Source: CAVPDE01 sp964580575
GTDB taxonomy: Bacteria; Desulfobacterota; DSM-4660; Desulfatiglandales; HGW-15
Direction: 5' to 3'
Length of the DNA stretch: 15,503 nucleotides
Assembly: GCA_964580575.1 (NCBI GenBank)
Contig: CAZOLJ010000097.1
Location: forward strand, 1-15,503
In this document: positions 1 through 7,768 of the stretch, piece after piece
Layout of the letters: every line of letters starts with the position of its first letter
Numbering within the stretch: the stretch's first letter is position 1
Notes under the pieces: model-generated
Seen by the model: only the letters and a program-made list of their open reading frames with translations
What the model was told of the DNA's origin: nothing
The model's database searches: none
Position numbers and translations under genes: made by a program

Positions 1-73
1 GTACGCCGGGTGGTGTGACAGGGAAAGCTGGCGACAGCCTACCTATGTCGATTCAAGTGAGGAATCTGAGTTG

Positions 74-2722
74 ATGCAAAAGGAAAACATGCCCAAGGGT
101 TATGAGCCGAAAGAGGTCGAAGAAAAGTGGTACAAGTACTGGGAGGAGAGCGGGCTGTTCAGAGCAGAGGCCAAGTCTGACCGGAAGCCGTTCTGTATCG
201 TTATCCCGCCGCCCAATGTGACAGGTTCCCTTCACATGGGCCATGCCCTCAACAACACGCTCCAGGATATTCTGTGCCGGTTCAAGAAAATGCAGGGGTA
301 CAATGTGCTGTGGCAGCCCGGAACCGACCATGCCGGAATCGCCACTCAGAACGTCGTTGAAAGGGAACTGGCTGCAAAAGGCACGGATCGTCATCAGGTG
401 GGCCGCGAGAAGTTCATCGAGCTTGTGTGGGAATGGAGAGAGAAGTACGGCGGTGTGATCATCAACCAGCTCAAGCGGCTGGGGAGTTCCTGCGACTGGA
501 GCAGGGAGCGTTTCACCATGGACGAGGGCCTGTCCAGAGCGGTGAGAGAAGTTTTCGTGAGGCTTTACGAAGAGAACCTCATCTACCGCGGCGATTACAT
601 CATCAACTGGTGCCCGAGGTGCCGCACGGCTTTGGCGGACCTGGAAGTGGAGCACGAGGAAATGGTGAGCTCCCTTTACTACATTCATTACGTGTTCAAG
701 GATCGCCCCGGCCATCTAACCGTGGCAACGACCAGGCCGGAGACCCTTCTGGGAGACACGGCCGTTGCCGTGAATCCCGAGGATGAACGGTATCAGGGCG
801 TGGCCGGGTCCCAGGTGATCCTGCCGGTGCTCAGCAAGCCCATCCCTGTGATTCTTGACAAATACGTGGACAAGGAATTCGGTACAGGAGCCCTGAAGAT
901 CACGCCGGCCCATGATGCCAACGACTTTGAGATCGGAAACACCCATCACCTGGAGCGGATCAGAGTCCTTGACGACGGCGGGAACATGAATGAGCTGGCA
1001 GGCCCTTACAAGGGCATGGACCGGTTCGAATGCAGGGAAAAGATTGTGGAGGATCTCAAAAAGGCGGGCCTGCTGGAAAAGATCGAACCCTACCGAAACG
1101 CCGTGGGCCACTGCTATCGATGCAAGAAGATGATCGAACCCCTGCTTTCGAAGCAGTGGTTCGTCAAGGTGGGGCCCCTTGCGGAAAAAGCGATCAAAGC
1201 CGTGAAGGAAGGGCGCACTAGGATCATGCCCCTCAACTGGGAGCTCACTTACTATGAGTGGATGAACAACATCAAGGACTGGTGTGTTTCCAGGCAAATA
1301 TGGTGGGGACACCGCATCCCGGCGTGGTACTGCCGAGAGTGCGGTGAGGTGATGGTCGCGAGGGAGCAACCCACGTCCTGTTCCAAGTGCCAGAGCACCG
1401 ACCTTGTCCAGGAGACGGATGTGCTGGACACCTGGTTCAGTTCGGCCCTGTGGCCTTTCTCGACCCTGGGTTGGCCGGACAGGACGGACGAGCTGAAGAC
1501 CTTTTACCCCACGACGACCATGGTCACGGGCTTCGACATCCTCTTTTTCTGGGTGGCCCGAATGATGATGATGGGAATCCACTTCATGGGGGCTGTGCCG
1601 TTTCGCGACGTTTACATCCATGCGCTGGTGCGGGACGCGTACGGCAAGAAGATGAGCAAGTCCAAAGGGAATGTGATTGATCCCTTGAATGTGATCGATC
1701 AGTTCGGCACGGACGCGTTTCGGTTCACCCTTGCGGCGCTCGCCGCCCAGGGAAGAGACATCAAGCTCTCGGAGGAAAGAATTGCGGGGTACCGCCATTT
1801 CGTGAACAAGCTCTGGAATTCCGCAAGGCTGGTGCTTATGAATCTCGACGGAGACGATCCGGCAAAGGAGGGAGAGATCATTCATTCCCTCGCAGACCGC
1901 TGGATTCTCTCGAGGCTGCACCAGGTGAGCGAGGAGGTCACGAAAGCGCTGGAAGAGTACCGCTTCAATGACGGAGCAAGTTCATGCTACCAGTTTGTGT
2001 GGCATGAGTTCTGCGACTGGTACCTGGAAATGGCCAAGGAGGGCATCTATTCAAAGAACGGGGGCATCAGGAACTCGACCCTTTCGGTTCTCGTGACGGC
2101 ACTGAAAGCCGTGGTGAAACTGCTTCACCCTTTCATGCCCTTTGTGACGGAAGAAATCTGGCAAAGGCTTCCGGGTGTGCAGGGAAGCATTATGACGGCG
2201 CCCTTTGCCCGGAGCGCGGAGTTTGCCTTGGATGCGCGGGCGTTGGAGGAGATGAATCTGGTGATGGGAGCGATCACAGGCATCAGAAACATTCGCGGGG
2301 AGATGAACATCCCGCCCTCCAAGAAGGTGGATATCGTGGTTGAAGCCCCGGAACTCAACGATGCGGAGATCCTGCGACACAACATTCCTCACCTTCGAAG
2401 CCTTGCCAAGGTGGAGTCCATCGATATCGGATCCTCTGTGGCCAAGCCAAAGGGATCGGCCACTGCCGTGTTCGGCCAGAACCAGGTTCATGTGATGCTG
2501 AAGGGCCTTCTGGACTTCGAAGAGGAGAAGAAGAGGCTGCGAAAAGAAATCGGCAAAGTGGAGAAAGATCTCCAAATGCTGGACAGAAAACTCTCCAACC
2601 CTCAGTTCAGAGAGAAAGCGGCAGCCGAGATCATCGAAGAGGTGCAGGAGAAGAAAGAAACGCTCGGACTCAGAATGGAAAAGCTCAGCCGTAACCTGGA
2701 GTTTTTTGAGTCGAATATCTGA
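74..2722 (+). CDS. valS: Valyl-tRNA synthetase
   Basis: Cytoplasmic class I aminoacyl-tRNA synthetase that charges tRNA-Val with valine and edits mischarged threonine. Counting from the ATG at 74 (882 aa, normal family length), the HIGH-type motif HMGH is at residues 54-57 after PPPNVTGS, and KMSKS is at 526-530. Between them lies the CP1 editing region, with TTRPETLLGDTAVAV. Cys pairs at about 180/183, 347/350 and 420/423 with 436/439 look like zinc knuckles, as in many bacterial ValRS. The charged C-terminal segment (about residues 810-875) fits the tRNA-binding coiled-coil arm. The start is uncertain. TTG at 71 or ATG at 74 would use the GAGG at 59-62, while ATG at 89, after AAAAGGAAAAC, gives MPKGYEPKEVEEKW, which resembles the usual family N terminus. 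It ends in TGA, 95 bp before the ABC transporter genes on the same strand. Identification is very secure. Confidence 0.98.
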   Translation: MQKENMPKGYEPKEVEEKWYKYWEESGLFRAEAKSDRKPFCIVIPPPNVTGSLHMGHALNNTLQDILCRFKKMQGYNVLWQPGTDHAGIATQNVVERELAAKGTDRHQVGREKFIELVWEWREKYGGVIINQLKRLGSSCDWSRERFTMDEGLSRAVREVFVRLYEENLIYRGDYIINWCPRCRTALADLEVEHEEMVSSLYYIHYVFKDRPGHLTVATTRPETLLGDTAVAVNPEDERYQGVAGSQVILPVLSKPIPVILDKYVDKEFGTGALKITPAHDANDFEIGNTHHLERIRVLDDGGNMNELAGPYKGMDRFECREKIVEDLKKAGLLEKIEPYRNAVGHCYRCKKMIEPLLSKQWFVKVGPLAEKAIKAVKEGRTRIMPLNWELTYYEWMNNIKDWCVSRQIWWGHRIPAWYCRECGEVMVAREQPTSCSKCQSTDLVQETDVLDTWFSSALWPFSTLGWPDRTDELKTFYPTTTMVTGFDILFFWVARMMMMGIHFMGAVPFRDVYIHALVRDAYGKKMSKSKGNVIDPLNVIDQFGTDAFRFTLAALAAQGRDIKLSEERIAGYRHFVNKLWNSARLVLMNLDGDDPAKEGEIIHSLADRWILSRLHQVSEEVTKALEEYRFNDGASSCYQFVWHEFCDWYLEMAKEGIYSKNGGIRNSTLSVLVTALKAVVKLLHPFMPFVTEEIWQRLPGVQGSIMTAPFARSAEFALDARALEEMNLVMGAITGIRNIRGEMNIPPSKKVDIVVEAPELNDAEILRHNIPHLRSLAKVESIDIGSSVAKPKGSATAVFGQNQVHVMLKGLLDFEEEKKRLRKEIGKVEKDLQMLDRKLSNPQFREKAAAEIIEEVQEKKETLGLRMEKLSRNLEFFESNI

Positions 2723-2747
2723 CCCCAGACAGCAGACCGACGACGGC

Positions 2748-2768
2748 TGACTACTGACCACTGACCAC
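2748..2768. repeat. 7-bp tandem repeat, three units
   Basis: Three tandem units, TGACTAC then TGACCAC twice, lie in the valS-ABC ATPase gap. On the minus strand they read as the GTGGTCA-type repeat that recurs as intergenic debris in many bacterial genomes (established only from general recollection of translated forms such as GQWSVVS). No function is apparent. It sits upstream of the ABC ATPase start and could separate the valS transcript from the metal-transport genes. Confidence 0.6.
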
Positions 2769-2817
2769 GTACTAAGGACCCCTGCCTGCCTGCTAGTATA
2801 AAATAAGGTCTTGTCCC

Positions 2818-3618
2818 ATGGAGCAAGCTTTATCTCAGAATGTCGATAACCTCGCCTCCGTGCCTTATGCCATGGAGCTTGAGAGCGTCTGTTTCTCCTA
2901 CGAGAAAGCCGAAGTTTTGAAAGACGTGAGCTTTCGCCTGAAGCAGGGCGAGTTCCTCGGCATTATCGGACCGAACGGCGGGGGCAAGACAACGCTCGTC
3001 AAACTCATGCTCGGGCTTCTGCGGCCGGATCGGGGTAAGATAAAGATCCTGGGAGAGGAGCCGAACGCGGCAAGCCGCAGGGTAGGGTATGTGCCGCAAA
3101 GCATGGACCTCAGCAGGGCATTCCCTATTTCCGTCATGGACGTGGCACTCATGGGGCGTCTTGCAAGAGCCCGCATGGGTAAAAGGTACACCCGGGAAGA
3201 CGAGGAAAAGGTTCGGCAGGTGCTCGAAAAGGTAGGGATGTGGGAGCACCGCCGCAAGCATATCGGAAAACTGTCAGGAGGGCAGAAGCAAAGAGTCTTT
3301 ATTGCCAGGGCCCTGGCCACGGACCCTGAAATTCTGTTCCTAGACGAGCCCACGGCGAGTGTGGACCCGGAATTCCACGTCAATCTGTATGACATCCTGG
3401 AGGAGCTCAACAAGCGGGTCACCATCGTCGTGATCACCCATGACATCGGCGTGGTGTCGAGCTACATGAAATCCATTGCCTGCGTGAACAAGCACTTCAT
3501 CTTCCACGAGGGAAGCCACATCACGCAGGACATGATAGACATGGCCTACCAGTGCCCTGTGGAACTGGTCGCCCACGGGATGCCGCACCGGGTTCTCCCC
3601 ACCCACAAGGAGGACTAG
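2818..3618 (+). CDS. znuC: Metal (Zn/Mn) ABC transporter, ATP-binding protein (ZnuC/MntB-like)
   Basis: Cytoplasmic ATPase subunit that would power import of zinc or manganese by a cluster-9-type ABC importer. The 266-aa sequence has all nucleotide-binding motifs: Walker A GPNGGGKTT at 51-59, Q-loop YVPQ at 91-94, signature LSGGQ at 152-156, Walker B ILFLDEP at 172-178 and switch His 208 in VVITHDI. The tail, CPVELVAHGMPHRVL at 246-260, matches the His-containing C terminus seen in ZnuC/MntB homologues and is the main reason for a metal rather than generic assignment. The ATG at 2818 has a poor ribosome site. An internal ATG at 2872 (MELESVCFSYEK) is a plausible true start and fits the family N terminus. 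The permease begins 2 bp after its stop, so the two are co-translated. The exact metal cannot be read from the sequence. Confidence 0.93.
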   Translation: MEQALSQNVDNLASVPYAMELESVCFSYEKAEVLKDVSFRLKQGEFLGIIGPNGGGKTTLVKLMLGLLRPDRGKIKILGEEPNAASRRVGYVPQSMDLSRAFPISVMDVALMGRLARARMGKRYTREDEEKVRQVLEKVGMWEHRRKHIGKLSGGQKQRVFIARALATDPEILFLDEPTASVDPEFHVNLYDILEELNKRVTIVVITHDIGVVSSYMKSIACVNKHFIFHEGSHITQDMIDMAYQCPVELVAHGMPHRVLPTHKED

Positions 3619-3620
3619 AC

Positions 3621-4448
3621 GTGTGGGAGGCGCTCCAACTGGAGTTCATGAGAAACGCCCTGGCGGCAGGGCTTCTGGTGAGCCTCATTTGCGGGGTTTT
3701 GGGCACCCTGGTCGTGGTGAACCGCATTGTCTTCATTTCAGGCGGTATTGCCCACGCCGCCTATGGCGGGATCGGACTCGGCCTGTATTTCGGAGTATCC
3801 CCGGCCCTTGGAGCGACGCTGTTTTCCGTCGCGATTTCCATGGGGATGGGGGTTGCGAGCATCAAGAGCAAGGAAAGAGCCGACACGATCATCGGGGTGA
3901 TGTGGGCCCTGGGCATGGCCCTGGGCATCATCTTCACCGAACTTACCCCTGGGTACAACGTGGATTTGATGAGCTATCTTTTCGGGAGCATTCTTTCCGT
4001 ACCCGGCTCCGACGTCTGGTACATGGTCTGCCTGAATCTGGTTGTCCTCCTATTTGTCTTCTATTTCTACAAAGAGCTGGTGGCCATGTCCTACGACGAG
4101 GAGTTCTCCTTTGTGGTCGGCATCCCGGTGAGAGCTCTTTATTTTGCCCTTCTCGGCTTGATTTCCTTGTCCGTGGTGATGATCATACGCGTGGTCGGCC
4201 TCATCCTGGTCATCGCCCTTCTGACCATTCCCCCCTTCATCGCCGAAAAATACACCAATTCCCTGGGCAAAATGATGGTCCTCGCCTCTCTCCTCAGCAT
4301 GGCGTTCACACTGGGAGGCCTGTGGGTTTCCTACCAGTTCAATCTCGCCTCAGGCGCGACGATTATCATGGTCGCAGGAGTTGGTTTCTTCCTTTCGCTC
4401 GCGGTCGACGCGGTCGCTGCGCGCCGGAGAATAGAGATAGGAGGGTAA
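3621..4448 (+). CDS. znuB: Metal (Zn/Mn) ABC transporter, permease protein (ZnuB/MntC-like)
   Basis: Inner-membrane channel subunit of the importer whose ATPase is encoded just upstream. GTG at 3621 is chosen as start: AAGGAGGA at 3607-3614 is well placed, and the gap to the ATPase stop is 2 bp, which implies translational coupling. The 275-aa product begins MWEALQLEFMRNALAAG, the normal ABC-3 family beginning, then has about eight hydrophobic segments. Family-typical stretches include VVVNRIVFISGGIAHAAYGG near residues 34-53, followed by ADTIIGVMWALGMALGII, and VGLILVIALLTIPPF in the second half. An in-frame upstream ATG at 3552 would overlap the ATPase gene and is disfavoured. No ZnuA-type binding-protein gene is present in the window. 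The gene converges on speE. Confidence 0.93.
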   Translation: MWEALQLEFMRNALAAGLLVSLICGVLGTLVVVNRIVFISGGIAHAAYGGIGLGLYFGVSPALGATLFSVAISMGMGVASIKSKERADTIIGVMWALGMALGIIFTELTPGYNVDLMSYLFGSILSVPGSDVWYMVCLNLVVLLFVFYFYKELVAMSYDEEFSFVVGIPVRALYFALLGLISLSVVMIIRVVGLILVIALLTIPPFIAEKYTNSLGKMMVLASLLSMAFTLGGLWVSYQFNLASGATIIMVAGVGFFLSLAVDAVAARRRIEIGG

Positions 4449-4493
4449 ACGGAAGGGATCAAGGACACTCATTTCGATGGTATCCTGAAAAGC

Positions 4494-4566
4494 CGTCACT
4501 CCGGCGGAAACCGGAGTCCAGATGCTTTAAGACTCCTTGGAAAGACTGGATTCCGGCCTTCGCAGA
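4494..4566. repeat. Degenerate palindromic intergenic repeat
   Basis: The left arm at 4494-4521 contains CCGGCGGAAACCGGAGTCCA. The right arm at 4546-4565 contains CTGGATTCCGGCCTTCGC. Together they resemble the dispersed palindrome in which GTCATTCCGGC..GCCGGAATCCAG faces its complement (known by its translated form DSGFRRND). The copy here is degenerate in the middle and on the right. It lies between the convergent znuB and speE genes and could form a hairpin that ends one or both transcripts. The repeat class is assigned from memory. Confidence 0.6.
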
Positions 4567-4588
4567 AGAGAGCAGCTTCCGGTTCTTC

Positions 4589-5497
4589 CTACTTCGCATT
4601 GATAAAACTCGCGGCAAAGCGGGGCAGGCTGAAGGCTCCACGATGAATCTCAGGCGAGTAGTATCGCAAACCCTTAAGTCCTTTCGCCCTTGCCTCATCC
4701 ATGTCTTTGATCGGGTCCCTACCCAGAGAACAGAAACTGAAGCCGATGAGTCCGCTTGGGTAGGTCGGGATGACAGTGAGGTAATATCCTGTGACCGGGT
4801 AGAGCTTCCTTGCAAAGGAGAAGACCCCTTCGATGACGTGGCGATGGAGGTAGATCGACTCGCACTGGGTCACTGCGATTCCGTGGGAGGTAAGAGCCTT
4901 CTTCATGCTCAGGAAGAAAGGCCTCTGAAACAAAACCTGGCCCGGTCCGAAAGGATCTGTCGAATCGACGATGATGACTTCATAGGACCCCGGGTGATTG
5001 GCGGCAAACTTCGCCCCGTCCTCGTAAAAGATCTTCACCCTCGGATCATCCAGTGAACCAGCCTGGGAAGGAAGGTACTCGCGACACACGTTCACGACTT
5101 CTTCATCGATTTCGCAGAGGTGAACGTATACCACCTCGGGATGCTTGAGAACTTCCCTGACAACGCCACCGTCCCCACCGCCGATGACCAGCACCCGGGA
5201 AGGCTTCGGGTGAACAAGCAGAGGGACATGGCTGATCATTTCGTGGTAGGCGAACTCATCGAATTCCGTGAGCATGGTGACCCCGTCGATCACCAGCATT
5301 CTTCCAAGCCCTTGTGTTTCAACGACCCAGATGTCCTGGAATTTAGAGCGCCTGCGGCACAAGGAATTCGTGATCTTCACGTTCAGGGCGCAGCCCGGTA
5401 CGAATTCAATGCTATCCTGAAACCAGAAGCCCATGAACTGATCCTTTTTGGGTTCAAGGGATACCCGATCTTTACTTTTCTTGGTCGCTTTTGCCAT
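4589..5497 (-). CDS. speE: Polyamine aminopropyltransferase (spermidine synthase-like)
   Basis: Cytosolic enzyme that would transfer the aminopropyl group of decarboxylated S-adenosylmethionine to a diamine such as putrescine, giving spermidine and methylthioadenosine. The 302-aa product has a short lysine-rich N-terminal extension (residues 1-18) and then a normal SpeE layout. Features visible are DGVTMLTEFDEFAYHEM at 71-87, the glycine-rich cofactor loop GGGDGG at 106-111, the acidic pair CEID at 128-131, YEDGAKF at 158-164 and the catalytic-loop region DSTDPFGPG at 178-186. ATG at 5497 follows GGTGGTGGAG, a good ribosome site. No speD or speA/speC homologue lies nearby, so the amine substrate is not defined. 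It converges with znuB and diverges from the small basic gene at 5695. Confidence 0.93.
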   Translation of the reverse strand: MAKATKKSKDRVSLEPKKDQFMGFWFQDSIEFVPGCALNVKITNSLCRRRSKFQDIWVVETQGLGRMLVIDGVTMLTEFDEFAYHEMISHVPLLVHPKPSRVLVIGGGDGGVVREVLKHPEVVYVHLCEIDEEVVNVCREYLPSQAGSLDDPRVKIFYEDGAKFAANHPGSYEVIIVDSTDPFGPGQVLFQRPFFLSMKKALTSHGIAVTQCESIYLHRHVIEGVFSFARKLYPVTGYYLTVIPTYPSGLIGFSFCSLGRDPIKDMDEARAKGLKGLRYYSPEIHRGAFSLPRFAASFINAK

Positions 5498-5602
5498 TGC
5501 TCCACCACCCCGAATGTGAAATCAAATCGTCTCTCTTCCGTTTGAAAATATACGGAAATCTCCCAGAACGGTCAACCGAATAAATCCCAGCTCTTTTTCT
5601 CG

Positions 5603-5631
5603 TTGACTGTAACGCCCCGATCTTTTAATAC
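5603..5631 (+). promoter_or_regulatory. Sigma-70-type promoter for the small basic gene
   Basis: TTGACT at 5603-5608, a 17-bp spacer and TAATAC at 5626-5631 give a near-consensus housekeeping promoter. It is 63 bp upstream of the ATG at 5695 and points toward it, away from the divergent speE. Confidence 0.6.
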
Positions 5632-5694
5632 TTGATCCTGACTACCGTATTCTATCTACTGACTTCTTGTATTCTTCAAATCATGGAGGTTTGC

Positions 5695-5820
5695 ATGGCT
5701 AAACACAAGAAAGCAGAACGCAAACGGGAGATTGACCGTCGGCGCAAACGCAAGAAAGAAAAACTGAAAGTGAAGGCTAAAGAACAGGCTCATCAGAGAG
5801 GCGGGCACTCTCCCGCTTAG
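5695..5820 (+). CDS. Very small lysine/arginine-rich protein
   Basis: A 41-aa product, beginning MAKHKKAERKREIDRRRKR, in which about half the residues are Lys or Arg. It is likely a single charged helix that binds nucleic acid or ribosome (inference from composition). Support for it being real: TGGAGG at 5684-5689 lies 5-6 nt before the ATG, and a strong promoter candidate lies upstream. A longer in-frame reading upstream starts with an unrelated hydrophobic stretch and is disfavoured. The next gene is an RNA methyltransferase, and a second very basic protein follows that, so a role in RNA or ribosome biology is possible. I do not recognise a named family. Confidence 0.65.
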   Translation: MAKHKKAERKREIDRRRKRKKEKLKVKAKEQAHQRGGHSPA

Positions 5821-5862
5821 TGCTTCGATTCGTAAATGCGTTGTCGTAAAAGCTCCCTCCGC

Positions 5863-5924
5863 ACTAAGTCCTGAGGGAATAAGTTCGGCACCGAATTCAT
5901 GACTCGATGGACTTAGGACACGAG
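5863..5924. other. Gap with inverted repeat before the RNA methyltransferase gene
   Basis: The 149-bp gap after the small basic gene contains CTAAGTCC (about 5864) and its complement GGACTTAG (about 5909), separated by roughly 37 bp. It could pair in RNA but has no U-tract, so it is not a classical terminator. No other signal was seen. Confidence 0.25.
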
Positions 5925-5969
5925 AACAACGGCACTGGGGTTTAGGTCTCCCCAGGAAACCGGGACATT

Positions 5970-6734
5970 ATGAAGGTGAAGGAGATCAACAGCCGGCACA
6001 ATCACGATTTCCAGGCCTTCTTGAAGATTCTGAAAGGGCAGGGGGTCAAGAAACAGGGCCTGGCTTTTTTTTCCGGTCCCAAGCAGGTGAGCGAGATCTT
6101 GAAGGAGTTTCCTGGACACTGTGAAGGTCTCATCTTCAGCGCAAAGCACAAGATGCCGGAAGGCATTCCCACCCTGAACCTTGAGGCCTATTCTCTTTCT
6201 GCTGAGCTTTTCAGAGAGGTTGACGCCTTTGGAACCAACCACCCGGTTCTGATCGTTCGAGTGCCTTCTTTTCCTTTATGGGATGCGGGTGCATTGCCTC
6301 AGGGTTGCACGCTTCTCATCCCCTTTCAGGATCCAAGTAATGTGGGAGCGGTCATCCGCTCTGCTGCCGCTTTTGGAGTCACGAATCTGGTGTTGCTGAA
6401 GGAGGCCGCCCAGCCGTTTCACTACAAATCGACGAGGGCAGGAGGTAGCGCTCTATTTAGAGTCCCGATTTTCGAGGGACCGTCCATTCAGGAATTAGGC
6501 AGCTCCAAATACCCGATTATAACTCTTTCCGCCAAGGGAGAAGATATCTGCAAGCTCAGCTTTCCGAAGAGCTTCTGCCTTTTGCCGGGAATTGAAGGGC
6601 CTGGACTACCGCCGCAGGTCTGGCATCTGAAATCCCTTTCCATTCCAATGGAGCGAGGAGTGGAATCCCTCAATGCGGCTCTCGCCACCGGCATCGCCCT
6701 CTACGCCTGGCGATGCAACATGACGAAAGATTGA
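5970..6734 (+). CDS. SpoU/TrmH-family RNA 2'-O-methyltransferase
   Basis: SAM-dependent knotted (SPOUT) methyltransferase that modifies a ribose 2'-OH in rRNA or tRNA. The 254-aa product has a variable N-terminal substrate-recognition part (about 1-105) and a C-terminal SpoU domain with all three motifs. Motif 1 is DPSNVGAVIRSAAAFG at 121-136, including the catalytic Asn-Arg region. Motif 2 is LLPGIEGPGLP at 204-214, and motif 3 is IPMERGVESLNAALA at 225-239. The family normally dimerises through the knot. Motif 2 has I where SEG is more usual (GIEG for GSEG), a modest departure. The exact RNA target (23S G2251, tRNA G18 or another) cannot be decided. It lies between two very small basic-protein genes on the same strand. 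Confidence 0.9.
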   Translation: MKVKEINSRHNHDFQAFLKILKGQGVKKQGLAFFSGPKQVSEILKEFPGHCEGLIFSAKHKMPEGIPTLNLEAYSLSAELFREVDAFGTNHPVLIVRVPSFPLWDAGALPQGCTLLIPFQDPSNVGAVIRSAAAFGVTNLVLLKEAAQPFHYKSTRAGGSALFRVPIFEGPSIQELGSSKYPIITLSAKGEDICKLSFPKSFCLLPGIEGPGLPPQVWHLKSLSIPMERGVESLNAALATGIALYAWRCNMTKD

Positions 6735-6766
6735 TTAACCTTCTGTCTCCTGCCTTCTTTTGTTCC

Positions 6767-6795
6767 TTGACAAGAGGTGACCTGGGGGGTAAAAG
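6767..6795 (+). promoter_or_regulatory. Promoter candidate for the second small basic gene
   Basis: A perfect TTGACA at 6767-6772, a 17-bp spacer and TAAAAG at 6790-6795 lie 32 bp before the ATG at 6827. The -10 is only a fair match. The placement suggests that the small gene has its own promoter rather than depending on read-through from the methyltransferase. Confidence 0.5.
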
Positions 6796-6826
6796 TTTGC
6801 TTCTATTTTTACAAAGGAGAACTATG

Positions 6827-6958
6827 ATGGCTTCAAACACACAGAAAAGAAAGAAAATCATGAAAAACAAGGCAAAGCCCAACAAAGCGAATCGCAGAGC
6901 CGATGCAAAGCGCACGCGGAAGAATCAGGAAACCCTGAAACAACTGGCCGGCAAATAG
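6827..6958 (+). CDS. Very small lysine/arginine-rich protein
   Basis: A 43-aa product from ATG 6827 (MASNTQKRKKIMKNKAKPN...), or 44 aa from the adjacent ATG at 6824. AAAGGAGA at 6813-6820 gives a strong ribosome site. 6827 has the better spacing. Roughly 40 percent of the residues are Lys or Arg, with Asn and Gln filling the rest, and there is no hydrophobic core, so it is probably disordered or helical and nucleic-acid binding (inference). It resembles the 41-aa protein at 5695 in size and composition but is not an obvious paralogue. It has its own promoter candidate. No named family is recognised. Confidence 0.7.
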   Translation: MASNTQKRKKIMKNKAKPNKANRRADAKRTRKNQETLKQLAGK

Positions 6959-7207
6959 CAATAGACGCTGTCTCCTTCCTTTCGCTTGCCCGTTCACACG
7001 GGAGCTAACAGTTCAAGACAAGCCTGCAAAACCTCTTCGGGCCTTAGAGATTCCATACAGATCGGCCGATCTCATCTCTGCCAATTCACCATAGCAAAGA
7101 AATGGCATAAAATTAAATTATTTCAAATAGGTGAACCAGGATAACTGCAGGGGCTTCTTGCGAGATCATTCGTTTTAGCAGCATCAGCGTAGACTGGAGG
7201 GTGACTT

Positions 7208-7342
7208 GTGGATCTGTTTAAAATGCTAAGGAAAAGATGGGACCCCTCTTCCATCCTCCGCCCCGACTTCGGCTCGACTGCGGAGGACGGGCACGACCGG
7301 GAAGGGGTGCACCAGGAACTGCAGAAGGTCTCAATAGCCTAA
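7208..7342 (+). CDS. Possible small protein, 44 aa
   Basis: GTG at 7208 is preceded by GGAGG at 7196-7200 with 7-nt spacing and opens a 44-codon frame ending in TAA at 7340-7342. The product starts MDLFKMLRKRWDPSS and is amphipathic and mixed-charge with no known motif. Its stop overlaps, tail to tail, the stop of the BamE-like gene on the other strand (TAG at 7341-7339). The ribosome site and clean convergent packing are the only support. It could be chance. The preceding 6959-7195 stretch shows no gene, only a short CCCGT/ACGGG hairpin at 6989-7002 without a U-tract. Confidence 0.35.
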   Translation: MDLFKMLRKRWDPSSILRPDFGSTAEDGHDREGVHQELQKVSIA

Positions 7343-7728
7343 GGTTCTTTCCAGGCGCTCACGGAGCCGTTCTCATCAAAAGAGACATAAGCCCCGTACA
7401 TGTTTGGATAATACCAGAATGTTTTGATCCCCATGATGATTTTGACGGGTTCACCGAGAATCTTGGTCACCTGGGGCTCCTTCATTCCCACTTCAAGGCT
7501 ACGCCAGTTCTTCTTGCTCTGCCAACCCCGGTCTTCTGTAAACTGTTTGTTTCGCTCTTCCGTACACTGTTTGAGGAACGCCTCCAGTTCTTTGACTCTG
7601 GCTTCGAGGGCGGCGTTCTTTTGCCGGAGGGTCGCGATATCGTCCTGTTGAGAGAAAAGAGGGGATGCCCACGCAAGCGAAAGGATGATTCCGCACACAA
7701 TGAACAGTCTCAAAGTTAGTCGTTTCAT
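7339..7728 (-). CDS. Secreted BamE/SmpA-like small protein
   Basis: A 129-aa product with an N-terminal signal peptide (MKRLTLRLFIVCGIILSLA, likely cleaved near SQQ at 26-28). A short coiled coil follows (about 30-60: IATLRQKNAALEARVKELE). The C-terminal domain, with the pattern LEVGMKEPQVTKILGEP ... FWYYP ... VSFDENGSVSAW, is characteristic of the BamE/SmpA-OmlA fold. It is probably exported to the periplasm, and no lipobox cysteine is seen. ATG 7728 is preferred because the signal peptide begins there. AGGAGAT lies rather far upstream (12-14 nt). An alternative ATG at 7752 adds 8 residues and has no ribosome site. In the ancestral order it lay just downstream of the tRNA-Leu gene now split at 7769-7821. 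The specific role is unknown. Confidence 0.75.
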   Translation of the reverse strand: MKRLTLRLFIVCGIILSLAWASPLFSQQDDIATLRQKNAALEARVKELEAFLKQCTEERNKQFTEDRGWQSKKNWRSLEVGMKEPQVTKILGEPVKIIMGIKTFWYYPNMYGAYVSFDENGSVSAWKEP

Positions 7729-7768
7729 GGAGGGTATGTTATCTCCTTTCATGTGAAGAACAATCCTG

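Noticed and set aside
11..22. TGGTGTGACAGG shared between the window start and 15445-15456
   Set aside because: A 12-base match is expected by chance several times in a window of this length, and the flanks differ.
1..70. Structured leader (T-box or other riboswitch) before valS
   Set aside because: Only a GGC-GACA-GCC mini-stem is visible. The upstream sequence is cut off and no T-box consensus is present.
716..1921. Long minus-strand open frame (401 aa) inside valS, and similar ones at 53-715 and 2051-2761
   Set aside because: They lie wholly or mostly opposite a certain valS gene and have His/Arg/Leu-rich shadow composition with no family pattern.
3623..5056. Plus-strand frame of 477 aa across znuB and the 3' part of speE
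   Set aside because: It is out of frame with znuB and antisense to speE, and it reads through an intergenic repeat. Both real genes are unmistakable.
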